This document shows positions 33,204-41,376 of a stretch of 41,376 nucleotides of DNA, in pieces (position 1 is the stretch's first letter; every line of letters starts with the position of its first letter). Source of the DNA: Prevotella sp. Lineage in GTDB: Bacteria > Bacteroidota > Bacteroidia > Bacteroidales > Bacteroidaceae. Under the pieces are notes generated by a model. The model worked only from the letters and a program-made list of their open reading frames with translations. It was not told the origin of the DNA and made no database searches. The position numbers and the translations under genes are program-made. The DNA lies in assembly GCA_022773395.1 (NCBI GenBank), contig JALFBL010000085.1, forward strand, positions 1 to 41,376, in the 5' to 3' direction.

Positions 33204-33940
33204 TTCCTGTTTCTGTATGGGTTAAGCCCGCTCTGCCGCCATCGTCCGAAGGCATCCTCGATGATGAGCGACCGTGAACGGGGTGTGTAAATACTTTCTT
33301 TCCAATAGCCTATCCGCACCTGGATATACCTCCATGTGTCGAAATAGGCGGCATTGAGCAGTTTTTTGATGTTGTCAAGGCTCGTGTTGATGTTCTCCAG
33401 CACGAGCATGAGATCGGATGTCGAGCAGGCGGCGGCTCCCGTGGCGTACAGCACCAGGTCGCTGACCGAGCGGTACAGGCTCTTGCCTTCGGCCGAGATA
33501 CGGTCGATGCACCTGAGGCTTATCCGGATGATGATGGTGTCCTGCAGGGCGAGCTTGTTGCGCTTCAGCACCTTGGAGTTGTAATCACTCAGCAGATTCT
33601 TGTAGTCGCCGATGCGGTCGCTGACCGTCTGATAGGTGGAATACACGTTCATGGAAGTTCGCAACGACTGATACAGCACATCTATCACATCGAAAGCTCT
33701 GGTATATTTGTCAAGGTCGAAGTTCAGCACCTTGTAATCTTCAGCTGCCTTTGCGCTGTACTCGTGCAGGAGGTTGTTGCTCTGCTCCAGTGTGGCGCGG
33801 GCAAGAAGCAGGCTGCGCTGGTTCTTGTGGTCGGAGATATAGGCTTCCACGGAGGCCACGTCGAAGCCCCATTGCGCCCTGACTACGGCCGGCATCGCCA
33901 GCATCATCAGCGTCATCAGTATGTGGATATGTCTTTTCAT
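33200..33940 (-). CDS. Exported helical transfer protein, TraI/VirB5-like position
   Basis: 246 aa from ATG 33940, which gives a signal peptide (ILMTLMMLAMPAVVRAQ) and an ATGA overlap with the upstream gene; the GTG at 33994 would bury the signal. The mature part is long and helical (YTRAFDVIDVLYQSLRTSMN, SDRIGDYKNLLSDYNSKVLK), with the AQW start and overall design of DUF4141/TraI proteins, which are VirB5-like. The sequence match to TraI is weak, so the name is not applied. It likely sits in the periplasm or at the pilus tip. Confidence 0.65.
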   Translation of the reverse strand: MKRHIHILMTLMMLAMPAVVRAQWGFDVASVEAYISDHKNQRSLLLARATLEQSNNLLHEYSAKAAEDYKVLNFDLDKYTRAFDVIDVLYQSLRTSMNVYSTYQTVSDRIGDYKNLLSDYNSKVLKRNKLALQDTIIIRISLRCIDRISAEGKSLYRSVSDLVLYATGAAACSTSDLMLVLENINTSLDNIKKLLNAAYFDTWRYIQVRIGYWKESIYTPRSRSLIIEDAFGRWRQSGLNPYRNRK

Positions 33941-36471
33941 TCGGTCGGTTTCTCCATGTATCTGTAATTGCGGCTTCCGGCCCTGTTCATCCACCGAGCA
34001 AAACTCTCGTCAAGCAATATGCGTCTGCGTCCTTGCTCGTCCTTGACACAAGGAGCAGCCTTTTTCAGCACGTCGATTATTGACAGCTTGTAGTGCATCA
34101 TCTTCTCAAGGCATACGAGGTCGGCATAGATGCGTGTCAGGCGGCTATCGACATCGCGGGCTATCTCCAGACGGTCCGATGACCACAGCAGGTGGTAGGT
34201 GTCCGTGCTGCTGTCCTGTTCCATCGGGTCGTTCTTGATGTATTCGGTGCTGATCGTGCAGGACGGATATTCCCTTGCAATCTCCGAGATACGGCTGTTC
34301 ACGGCGGCGGCATTCTCCCTGTCGCTCTTGTTCGGGTCGAGCTGCATCACATCCACGACCTGTGTGTCGCTGCAATCCGCCGTCAGCGTCCATTCTATCT
34401 GCATGATGGCTCTGTGGATCTTGATGCCGAGGAAATACTTAGGCTTGCGGGCGATGCTCAGTGTCGCCCTGAACGTGATGACGGCATCCATGCTCCCGGA
34501 GGTGGCGGTACGCACATAGCTGTAGCCTTCCCAGTGTCCCTCTCCCTGCCAGGTGAGGTCGAAGGCGGTCTTGCAGTCATTCATGATGGCAGGGATGCGG
34601 TAGTAGTCATCAGTAGGCACTTCCTCGCCGGCGACGGCATCCTCACGCGCCGCCCGCAGGTCTGACAGCTGTTTCCTGACACCTTCCTGTTCCCTTGTCA
34701 GACTATCTATCCGGGTCTTGTTGGCATTGTACTGCTGACGCATTGCCGCCCCTTCCTCCACAGTGGCATTGGCTATCCGGCTTATCAGCGACCTGTTCTC
34801 GGCGTTCAGGATATCTATCCGGGTCTGAAGCTCCGCTATGCGGTTGTTGTATTCCGTCTCAAGGCGGTCAAACTCCGACATGCCAAGGTTGTTGCCGGTC
34901 AGCGTGGTCTGCATGGCGCACTCCTTGGAATGGGCGTTGAGCGAACCGCCGCAACTGTGGCATTTGTACTGCGTGGTCCCCTGCGATATGGTGAACCCGT
35001 CATGGCAGGTCACGGAGATGATCACGCTCTCCGTGCCTTTCATCTTGGCTTCGTCAGTCGCCCGGTAATAGTTCCGGGCATCCGAACCGATGTAATAGAC
35101 AATGCCTTCCTCGTTGTCGTTGAACTCCGACAGCCGGGTCTGCATCTGACGCTGAAAGGTGCCGAGATCCATGGAATAGGAATCAAAGACATCCTCATAT
35201 TTCTCTTCCGTCCGGTTCCAGCTCTTTGTGACACGTATGGAATAGGCGTAGGATTTGGCGTACTGCTTGTTCTTTCTCGACAGGCTATAGGCGTGTCGGG
35301 AATAGGAGATGGAATAATGGAACCCGTCCCCCGATGCGTTTATCTGACTGACCTTGTTCCTCGACCATCCGGCATAGCTCTCCGAGTTGGAGAGTATCCG
35401 TTCCGTCTGCGTCGATGACGGGTAGAAGTTAGCGTCGGTGGTGTTGAAGCGTGTCCATGCGCCGCTGTAGAGAATGCTTTTGTCATCGGTAGGCGGCATG
35501 TAGTCGCATAAAGTCTCGCTGCCGCTGTCCCTGCGGTAGATGTACCAACGCTGGGTGTAATACTGTCCCATCGTCTCACGGAGGTAGTCGGTCATCCACG
35601 AGGTCATGTTGTAGCTGTCTATGCTAAACAACCGGGCCACGTTTTCCGGACCGCCGACCATAGAGAGCAAGGTGCCGCCAAGATCTTGCTCAAGGGACTT
35701 GTAGAATCCGTAGCTGCTCTCCGCAGCGTTCACTATCGCCGCTACATTTCCTTTGGCGATGTCATTGAACGAGCTGCCACCGAGCAGGGTCTCCATCATG
35801 TTCTCCGCACCCGCACCGGCTATGCTGACACCCATGTCATACAGGGTGCCTATGTCTGATTCAAGATTCTCCTTGTTGAAATGGTTGGGGATGCTGCCGA
35901 GGTCGTCGAAAAACTTCTTCCAGTCCACGTTGCCGCCGCCGGCAAGGTCGAACAGCGGCTGGAACTGAGGGGCGAGCTGCAGGAATACCACATCACGGAA
36001 CGACAGCGAGCTGTTGGTGACAATGGACTCGAACTGCATGCAGAGCGTCTCCACCTCATGACAGACCTTGAACAGGTAATTGCCCCAGTAGAGCGCGGTC
36101 TGTGGGGAACGGAGCATCATGCCGGCGACAGTCCATATCTTCGGCATGATTTTCGCGCTCACCAGTGAATAGATGCGCCGGTAATAATAGTTTTCCGTAG
36201 CACTGCTCCAGATGCCGAGATCGGTCAGTGCCTTGCGGTCAAGGTACTTGGACATGAAGATACCGGCGGTGGCGACTTCGGCGGCACTGTAACGGTCTAG
36301 TATTTTCCTGACCTGTCCGCTGTAATACATTTCCGTAGCCGTCTCCGTACCGAAAGCGGCGGTCATGGCGGCCGCCGTTTTCTTGTCGTAGTTGACGGAA
36401 TGCCACACCGAGGCCGCAGCGTCGGACGCCACGGTCAGCAGTACGGTCAATATGATCAGGAGACGGTTCAT
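33937..36471 (-). CDS. Large exported transfer protein with zinc-ribbon-like motif and coiled coil
   Basis: 844 aa with a signal peptide (MNRLLIILTVLLTVASDAAA). The N-terminal ~230 residues are helical. The middle is rich in Ser and Tyr. A CHSCGG...KEC motif near residues 500-515 looks like a metal-binding or disulfide knuckle. A clear coiled coil follows at about 527-610 (RLETEYNNRIAELQTRIDIL). The C-terminal ~230 residues are beta-rich. I do not recognise the family; nothing this large occurs at this place in CTnDOT. Its place between traG and the TraI-like gene, and the ATGA overlap downstream, make it part of the transfer machinery. A periplasmic or surface mating-pair factor is the best guess. 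Confidence 0.7.
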   Translation of the reverse strand: MNRLLIILTVLLTVASDAAASVWHSVNYDKKTAAAMTAAFGTETATEMYYSGQVRKILDRYSAAEVATAGIFMSKYLDRKALTDLGIWSSATENYYYRRIYSLVSAKIMPKIWTVAGMMLRSPQTALYWGNYLFKVCHEVETLCMQFESIVTNSSLSFRDVVFLQLAPQFQPLFDLAGGGNVDWKKFFDDLGSIPNHFNKENLESDIGTLYDMGVSIAGAGAENMMETLLGGSSFNDIAKGNVAAIVNAAESSYGFYKSLEQDLGGTLLSMVGGPENVARLFSIDSYNMTSWMTDYLRETMGQYYTQRWYIYRRDSGSETLCDYMPPTDDKSILYSGAWTRFNTTDANFYPSSTQTERILSNSESYAGWSRNKVSQINASGDGFHYSISYSRHAYSLSRKNKQYAKSYAYSIRVTKSWNRTEEKYEDVFDSYSMDLGTFQRQMQTRLSEFNDNEEGIVYYIGSDARNYYRATDEAKMKGTESVIISVTCHDGFTISQGTTQYKCHSCGGSLNAHSKECAMQTTLTGNNLGMSEFDRLETEYNNRIAELQTRIDILNAENRSLISRIANATVEEGAAMRQQYNANKTRIDSLTREQEGVRKQLSDLRAAREDAVAGEEVPTDDYYRIPAIMNDCKTAFDLTWQGEGHWEGYSYVRTATSGSMDAVITFRATLSIARKPKYFLGIKIHRAIMQIEWTLTADCSDTQVVDVMQLDPNKSDRENAAAVNSRISEIAREYPSCTISTEYIKNDPMEQDSSTDTYHLLWSSDRLEIARDVDSRLTRIYADLVCLEKMMHYKLSIIDVLKKAAPCVKDEQGRRRILLDESFARWMNRAGSRNYRYMEKPTE

Positions 36472-36491
36472 GCTTGCGGTTTGGTTGTCTT

Positions 36492-36794
36492 TTATTTCCC
36501 TTTCTTCACCGTCCCCGACTTGAGGAAGCGGTACTTGCCGGAAGTACTACTCTCGTTGGCGGGCGTGTACTCCACATATCCGCGAGACTGCAGTTCCTCA
36601 CTGGCGGCTTTCATCGCCGTCACCGTGTATCCGGAGACAAGGCTGAGCAATGCGGCCGGATTGACGCTGATGGTCTCCTGACGGTCACGCTTGTGACGGT
36701 AAAGCAGGTAAAAGAACAGCACAGTGGCTTCCTTGCTGAAATTGTTGTTGTCGCAATCGCGCCAAAATTCCTCGATGAGTTTGTTCTCGTTCAT
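36492..36794 (-). CDS. Small winged-helix-like protein in tra operon
   Basis: 100 aa without signal peptide or membrane segment. The pattern LFFYLLYRHKRDRQET, then AALLSLVSGYTVTAMKAASE and LQSRGYVEY, looks like a MarR- or DnaD-type winged helix in which a recognition helix is followed by a short wing. It lies 12 bp after traG and 20 bp before the 844-aa gene. It may regulate the operon or act as a cytoplasmic accessory; the function is not known. Confidence 0.6.
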   Translation of the reverse strand: MNENKLIEEFWRDCDNNNFSKEATVLFFYLLYRHKRDRQETISVNPAALLSLVSGYTVTAMKAASEELQSRGYVEYTPANESSTSGKYRFLKSGTVKKGK

Positions 36795-36806
36795 AATGAA
36801 TATTGT

Positions 36807-39374
36807 TTATGGGTTATTTTTACCGTTCCTTGCGGGCAGGTTGAGCACATGACCGGCCTTATGCACCTGTCTGGCAAATTCCAACGGGGCACCGATGCCG
36901 GAGTTGTCCCAGTCACGGCAATATCTTTCGATAGCCTCCTGATGACTGCACCCTAATTCTGCCTTGTAGAGCTTGAGGGCTTCTTTCTCGGCACGCTCCG
37001 TGGTATAGGTCATGTAGCACTCGTGCGATTCCTCCACGCCGTACACGCCGCTGGTCGAGCCTCTGCGGATGAACACCTCGCGGAAGAAGGAGCGTCCTTC
37101 CTTGTTGTCAAGCCGGTTGATGGTGAAAATCTTCTTGCAGTCCACATCGGTGAGACCGAGGATGGCCTTGATGTTGTCGAAGCGTTCACGGAACTTGCTC
37201 TGGTCGAGCAGCATCACCACGTCGGAATTGTTGATGATGGCCTCCTTCACAATCTCACTGCTGATGATGTCCTGTATCTCCTGTGTCACGACACCGACCG
37301 ATGCCCAGAATTTACGGGCGGTCTTGTAGAGGTACTTGATGTATTCGGCCATGAGCGGGGTGGCGATGGCTTTCCATGCCTCTTCGATTACAAGGACCTT
37401 ACGGTTCTTCTTCAGACGCATCTTCTGAAGGAAGACATCCATGATAATCAGCGTGACTATCGGGAACAGCGTGGCGTCATCCTTGATTGCGTCGATCTCG
37501 AACACGATAAAGGTCTCGTCAAAAAGTGTGCTGTCCATGTTCTCATTGAGCGTGGCCTCGTGGCTGCCTCCCCTGTAAAAGTCACGCAACTGGTAATTGA
37601 GGTCTGCCGTGTCGATGCCTTTCAGCTCGTTCTCGGTAATAATCTCCGGGATGCGGACGACGGCGAAATCGAAAAACGAGTTGAATGACAACGGCGCATC
37701 AATTTTACCCGTAAAGTAACTGCGGTAGTATTCCTCGATGGCCTGTCCTATAAGCCTGTCCTCCGTCTTTGTCACAATCCCTTCCGAGCCTTTCCAAATC
37801 TGCAGGATAAGATTCTTGAGGAAGTTGATTTTCTCTATGTTTACCTCTTCCTTGGTAATCTTAAACGGGTTCATGGTGATGGGCTTCTCCTCGGTATAGG
37901 AGATATATTTACCGCCGAGATACTCACAAAGACCCTCATAGGAGTTACCGGTATCGACCATTACCACGTCTGTTCCTTGCTCGTGCAACTGACGCACCAC
38001 GCTGTTCATGTGGAAGCTCTTGCCGCTGCCCGAAGGCCCCAGGCAGAAGAAATTGGAGTTGTCGGTCATCTTGACCTTTCCCTCCTTGCCGGTGATGTCG
38101 ATGGCTACGGGCATCCCTTTCCGGTCAGTATAGTATATCTTCAGCGGGGTGTCCTCGCTGTGCTGTACATATTCCTTGTACATCAGACAGGTGGCGGCAT
38201 CCGACAGGGTGAGGAAACGGTCATATTCAGGATCCATGCCGTAACAGTTGCCCGGGAACGAGTTCACGAACAGCTCAAGCTGGTTGTAGGCACGCTTGGA
38301 GATATGGATGCCCATGCGCCCGAACATGTTCTCAAGATGGTTCACGGGTTTCTGCATGTCCGTATTGCGGGGACAGCATACCACAAGGTTGAAGTGCGTA
38401 TAGACAAGTTGCTTCCCCTCGCGTGCCACCACCTCCTGCACATGCTTGATGTCCTCCACGGCAATCTGGTTGCTCGGATTGGGGATGGAGGCGTGGCGGT
38501 TCTTCTTTTTTTCGAGGGCGGAAAGCTCCCTTTTCTGGTTGGGCATGAAAATCATCTGGTTGTAGATGACGGTCTCCGCTTCCGGGATGCTGTCGATGGC
38601 CGACATGAGGTCGAGCGGCAACGTGCTGTTGTTCACCTCCACGTTGGCGAAAGGGCGGACAAGCGACGGTAGCCCGGCACAGTCCACATCGACAAGGGAG
38701 AACACGCGGCATTTGCGGTCGCCCATGCCGATGCCCTCGTCATCTACCTTGAAATTGCTCATGGTGACGACCGGGCTGTTGAAGTCCAGCGTGAAATACC
38801 GGTCAACATAGCTGTCACATTCGTCGGCCGTCAGGAACCTCACCTTCATGCCGCCGTCACGCAGCTGGTCCTTCACCTTGCGTATTTTCACAAGGAAGTC
38901 CTTCCATTTCTTCATGTCAAAAGAATACAGCTTCCCTTTCTTCGATTCCTGCGTGATGACGAGGTAAGTTTTCGTGTCGGTATAGGGGCGGCCCTCAAAA
39001 TAGGTGAAATAGGATCTTGACAGGAACTCCTTTTCCCCGGCGTCAGCCTGCGAAAATCTCCTGCGGCAGAATATGTCCTGCTTGTGTATGGCATAGCCCT
39101 CGCCGAGGGTCTGCGCCACCGCCGAGAACAGGTGGCAGAAATCATAGTAGCGGTCGGCATCGGCGGAATACTTTTGCACCGGGTTCTCCATCTCGAGCAC
39201 GGCTGAATACTCGCCGGTCTTGGTGTAGATGACACCGATGCCGTCGTTGTCCTCCACAGAGAAATAGATGTCATGGAAGACGCGCTTGCGTTTGCCTCCC
39301 GTGCCGAAAGCGGCCACCGAGATTGCCATCCCTGTCAGGATAGCCACGAAAAACAGTATCACATACCAGGTCAT
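36807..39374 (-). CDS. traG: Conjugation ATPase TraG (VirB4-like)
   Basis: 855 aa from ATG 39374, which starts directly with a membrane segment (WYVILFFVAILTGMAISVAA); the frame from 39449 adds 25 residues that overlap the preceding gene. The VirB4-type ATPase has Walker A LGPSGSGKSFHM near residue 445 and Walker B KVLVIEEAWKAI near 659. The N-terminal region (YSAVLEMENP) and DVVMLLDQSKFRERF are typical of Bacteroidota TraG. It powers assembly of the transfer apparatus. It lies 5 bp after the fimbrillin-like lipoprotein gene, which is inserted where CTnDOT has traF-traG side by side. Confidence 0.92.
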   Translation of the reverse strand: MTWYVILFFVAILTGMAISVAAFGTGGKRKRVFHDIYFSVEDNDGIGVIYTKTGEYSAVLEMENPVQKYSADADRYYDFCHLFSAVAQTLGEGYAIHKQDIFCRRRFSQADAGEKEFLSRSYFTYFEGRPYTDTKTYLVITQESKKGKLYSFDMKKWKDFLVKIRKVKDQLRDGGMKVRFLTADECDSYVDRYFTLDFNSPVVTMSNFKVDDEGIGMGDRKCRVFSLVDVDCAGLPSLVRPFANVEVNNSTLPLDLMSAIDSIPEAETVIYNQMIFMPNQKRELSALEKKKNRHASIPNPSNQIAVEDIKHVQEVVAREGKQLVYTHFNLVVCCPRNTDMQKPVNHLENMFGRMGIHISKRAYNQLELFVNSFPGNCYGMDPEYDRFLTLSDAATCLMYKEYVQHSEDTPLKIYYTDRKGMPVAIDITGKEGKVKMTDNSNFFCLGPSGSGKSFHMNSVVRQLHEQGTDVVMVDTGNSYEGLCEYLGGKYISYTEEKPITMNPFKITKEEVNIEKINFLKNLILQIWKGSEGIVTKTEDRLIGQAIEEYYRSYFTGKIDAPLSFNSFFDFAVVRIPEIITENELKGIDTADLNYQLRDFYRGGSHEATLNENMDSTLFDETFIVFEIDAIKDDATLFPIVTLIIMDVFLQKMRLKKNRKVLVIEEAWKAIATPLMAEYIKYLYKTARKFWASVGVVTQEIQDIISSEIVKEAIINNSDVVMLLDQSKFRERFDNIKAILGLTDVDCKKIFTINRLDNKEGRSFFREVFIRRGSTSGVYGVEESHECYMTYTTERAEKEALKLYKAELGCSHQEAIERYCRDWDNSGIGAPLEFARQVHKAGHVLNLPARNGKNNP

Positions 39375-39379
39375 GATGC

Positions 39380-40846
39380 TTAGAATAGGTAAAACAGTCT
39401 TGTTTTCATGTCGCCGTGCCCCTTGGAATTGTAGGCGGTGATGAACCATCCGGTCATGTCAATCGAATAGAAGGTGTCCTCGCCGGATTCGCTGGAGGTG
39501 GCATAGGTGCCTTCGGGCATCTTGAAGAATGCGGGCAGGCTGTCCCTGCGTTTTTCAAGATGATAGGCGAGCTGCGCCATTTCCGCAAGCGACGGAATAT
39601 AGGCCGACGGCAGCACACGCTTGTCCTGGAAGTTCTTGAGGGCATGGCTGTCCGCATGACGGAGTATGCCCTGCGTGAGTGCGGCTCCGTCGTCGAAACC
39701 CAATGCACAACTGCCCGGATATCGGATGCGGGGGCTGAACACGATATGTTCCTCATCCTCCTGCGGCTGTCCGAAATATCCCTCACGCAACTTGCCGTCA
39801 GCCGTATCGAAGATATGGCCGGTTCGGAAAGATTTTTTCCCGAACCAGTTGCTTGTACTATTGTCGTCTAAGGCGACGGCCTTGCCGTGTCGCCCGTCTG
39901 TCTTGATGACCCATGCGAGGCTGTTTCCGTCCAACTTGGGCGACAGGGTACCGTCCTTTTGCAGGAAATATCCGACCTTGACCGAATCAGTGCCGGTAAC
40001 GGCAGGTCTCTCAAACGGATGTCCGGTGTCCACCCAGCTGCTACCCACAGACAGTTTTCCATCGCTGACATGAAGACGCAGTTCGGTAATGCTTCCACGT
40101 CTCAGAGGCGGTAGTGTGGTGGATATGGACAACTTTTCTCCGTTGACTTTGAGGAATATCTGTATTTCCCCGGAATCCTCCGTAGGAATGAGGTTGAAGT
40201 CGTGCGGGATGCCGTTGTTCAGCAGGCAGTCCTTGTTTGGAGAACATACATTGCCGGCATCGGCACGTGCCCCGTCCAGTTTCCCTTTAAGCGGAATCAG
40301 GAAGGCTGCTGTTGAAACGCAGTTCCCCCGTATCTCCAGAATCTGCATCACGTCACTGATATTGTCGCTTTTAAGTATCAGGCGCAGTAGTGCGGTAAGT
40401 TCTTCTAATTTCATTGTAATCTTTGTTTTGTCATTTGTCTGTATCACGGATAGGATCTGTCCGGCGAGTCTTTCGCCAAGCGGATGGTTTACCCTGACGG
40501 TGTCGCCCGGATGCAGCGATGGAAGGAACGGATAGCAGACAAGGGGCATCGCCGTACTGTCGGCCAAAACAGGGACAGAAGGCTTAAACACTTTGCCGTC
40601 GAAACGGAACTCCACGGCCTTACCGTCTTCCATGCCGTCAAGCCATACGGCAAGCGAGCCTATGGCTTCCAGTTCGTCCTTTGTCCGTCCCGTGACTTCT
40701 ATCTCAAGAGGTCTGGACATCTTCGACCAGCCGTCCTTCACCTTTTCCGCCGTATGGTGAGCGGAAAGTGCGTCCTCCTTGCGGATGTTTCCCGAACATC
40801 CGGCAAGCAGCAGGGCAAGCAGCAATATCAATCCGTAATGTCTCAT
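39380..40846 (-). CDS. Fimbrillin-like lipoprotein inside tra operon
   Basis: 488 aa with a lipoprotein signal (LILLLALLLAGC, Cys17). Residues ~45-300 contain fimbrillin-like beta segments (GSLAVWLDGMEDGKAVEFRF, VCYPFLPSLHPGDTVRV). The C-terminal ~80 residues (PSAYIPSLAEMAQLAYHLEK, YATSSESG) belong to the same DUF1566-like type as the lipoprotein at 26125-26913. The protein is probably anchored in the outer membrane and partly surface exposed. It lies 4 bp after traF and 5 bp before traG. It may act in contact with the recipient or in exclusion. This is inferred from anchor and context only. Confidence 0.75.
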   Translation of the reverse strand: MRHYGLILLLALLLAGCSGNIRKEDALSAHHTAEKVKDGWSKMSRPLEIEVTGRTKDELEAIGSLAVWLDGMEDGKAVEFRFDGKVFKPSVPVLADSTAMPLVCYPFLPSLHPGDTVRVNHPLGERLAGQILSVIQTNDKTKITMKLEELTALLRLILKSDNISDVMQILEIRGNCVSTAAFLIPLKGKLDGARADAGNVCSPNKDCLLNNGIPHDFNLIPTEDSGEIQIFLKVNGEKLSISTTLPPLRRGSITELRLHVSDGKLSVGSSWVDTGHPFERPAVTGTDSVKVGYFLQKDGTLSPKLDGNSLAWVIKTDGRHGKAVALDDNSTSNWFGKKSFRTGHIFDTADGKLREGYFGQPQEDEEHIVFSPRIRYPGSCALGFDDGAALTQGILRHADSHALKNFQDKRVLPSAYIPSLAEMAQLAYHLEKRRDSLPAFFKMPEGTYATSSESGEDTFYSIDMTGWFITAYNSKGHGDMKTRLFYLF

Positions 40847-40850
40847 GCTT

Positions 40851-41150
40851 TCAAATCTTTTTTGAACAGGTGAAAACGAATATCCCTTTGTCTGTTTTCT
40901 TGGAGTGAAGCCCCTTGCGTTGTTTCACCATGATGAAACCGGCTCCCGTGCCCACGGCTATTACAAGCACAATCAGTCCGGCGAGGAAGCCCAGCACGCA
41001 GTAGCCAATGATGAATCCCACTATCGCACCGCCCGCTGCTCCAGCCGCCCAGTAGATGTAGCGGCCCTGGATACCCAGGAATTCAAGAGGCTTCTGAAGC
41101 CCCTTGAAAACCGGGTAGACGGTATATCCGTTGTCCGCGTTCTCTGCCAT
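40851..41150 (-). CDS. traF: Conjugative transfer protein TraF (DUF4133)
   Basis: 99 aa from ATG 41150; the frame from 41198 would overlap the preceding gene. YTVYPVFKGLQKPLEFLGIQ then GRYIYWAAGAAGGAIVGFII is the DUF4133/TraF pattern, with two membrane helices (residues ~30-50 and 55-75) and a basic tail. TraF is a small inner-membrane protein, VirB3-like by position before the VirB4 ATPase. It lies 4 bp after the TraE-like gene. Confidence 0.85.
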   Translation of the reverse strand: MAENADNGYTVYPVFKGLQKPLEFLGIQGRYIYWAAGAAGGAIVGFIIGYCVLGFLAGLIVLVIAVGTGAGFIMVKQRKGLHSKKTDKGIFVFTCSKKI

Positions 41151-41154
41151 AAGG

Positions 41155-41343
41155 TCAGGAGATTCCGAAGAACAGAGGCAGTGCCTGGGCTGCCGCAATC
41201 AGGAAGATGCAGGCTCCGACCACCATCATGATCTTCTTTTTCAGAATCTGCTTCCGAATTGTAAAGTGCTGAATATCAACACTCCCAAAAAGCAAAAAGT
41301 ACCAAAAGAAACAAACTGGAAACAAAAATTTCAAAAACCCCAA
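41155..41343 (-). pseudogene. traE: 3' part of TraE (DUF4134), apparently disrupted
   Basis: The end of this frame (KIMMVVGACIFLIAAAQALP then LFFGIS) matches the last membrane helix of DUF4134/TraE, the VirB2-like small protein expected just before traF. Upstream of about 41240 the frame reads a Phe-rich stretch (FLKFLFPVCFFWYFLLFG) from an AT-rich tract with repeated TTTTTG. An in-frame stop follows at 41359-41361, so the usual ~100-aa protein with signal peptide cannot be made from here. An insertion, a deletion junction or an assembly edge could explain this. Confidence 0.45.
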
Positions 41344-41376
41344 AATGAAAACATCTGCTTAACATATCTTAACACG

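Noticed and set aside
1..41376. CRISPR arrays, tRNA or rRNA genes, complete insertion sequences, relaxase or integrase genes
   Set aside because: Looked for on both strands; no direct-repeat array, cloverleaf, rRNA-like segment, transposase, relaxase or recombinase motif was recognised.

Overview
The window looks like Bacteroidales (gut Bacteroidota) DNA. Four things point there: a CTnDOT-type tra operon (TraE/F/G/J/K/L/M/N/O plus a MobC-type coupling protein), a C-terminal type IX secretion (T9SS) sorting domain, SusC-like outer-membrane barrels, and promoters with the Bacteroidota -7 box TAnnTTTG, two of them with a TTTG exactly 20 nt upstream. The T9SS cargo suggests a T9SS-bearing lineage rather than a typical Bacteroides sensu stricto; this is inference.

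The layout has three blocks. (1) 1-8079, minus strand, GC-rich: a very large SpvB/TcaC-type, FG-GAP-repeat, RHS-like exported protein that runs off the left edge, and directly upstream of it a 991-aa T9SS cargo protein. (2) About 8100-23300, clearly AT-rich: a plus-strand peptide natural-product (RiPP) locus at 10228-20183, preceded by a broken TPR lipoprotein regulator and a small DUF4377-like lipoprotein, and followed by a minus-strand group of TetR, DarB-like ketoacyl synthase and TetR. (3) 23403-41376, minus strand, GC-rich again: the conjugation operon, read from a disrupted TraE at the right edge down to a GH24 lysozyme, with an orphan DNA methyltransferase between TraM and TraN and two lipoproteins with related C-terminal motifs.

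The most interesting part is the RiPP locus. It is built as two parallel modules around one transporter: precursor A, hairpin, radical SAM/SPASM maturase A, outer-membrane barrel A, C39-peptidase ABC exporter, precursor B, hairpin, radical SAM/SPASM maturase B, outer-membrane barrel B, and a 64-aa HlyD-like stub. Both precursors are short, end their leaders in Gly-Gly, and have Cys-rich cores. Core A is a three-residue repeat ([D/N]-K-C, four times) followed by T-W-F-C-G; core B is a non-periodic C/D/N/W-rich peptide. The expected flow is translation of the precursor, modification by its adjacent maturase, cleavage after GG by the C39 domain, and export. No TolC-type channel and no complete membrane-fusion protein are present here. 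The two barrels may therefore act as outer-membrane exit, uptake or self-protection proteins; this is a hypothesis.

Coordinates for several genes were moved inward from the longest open frame, using signal peptides, ATGA stop/start overlaps and hairpins. All family names come from motif recognition by eye; no database search was run.
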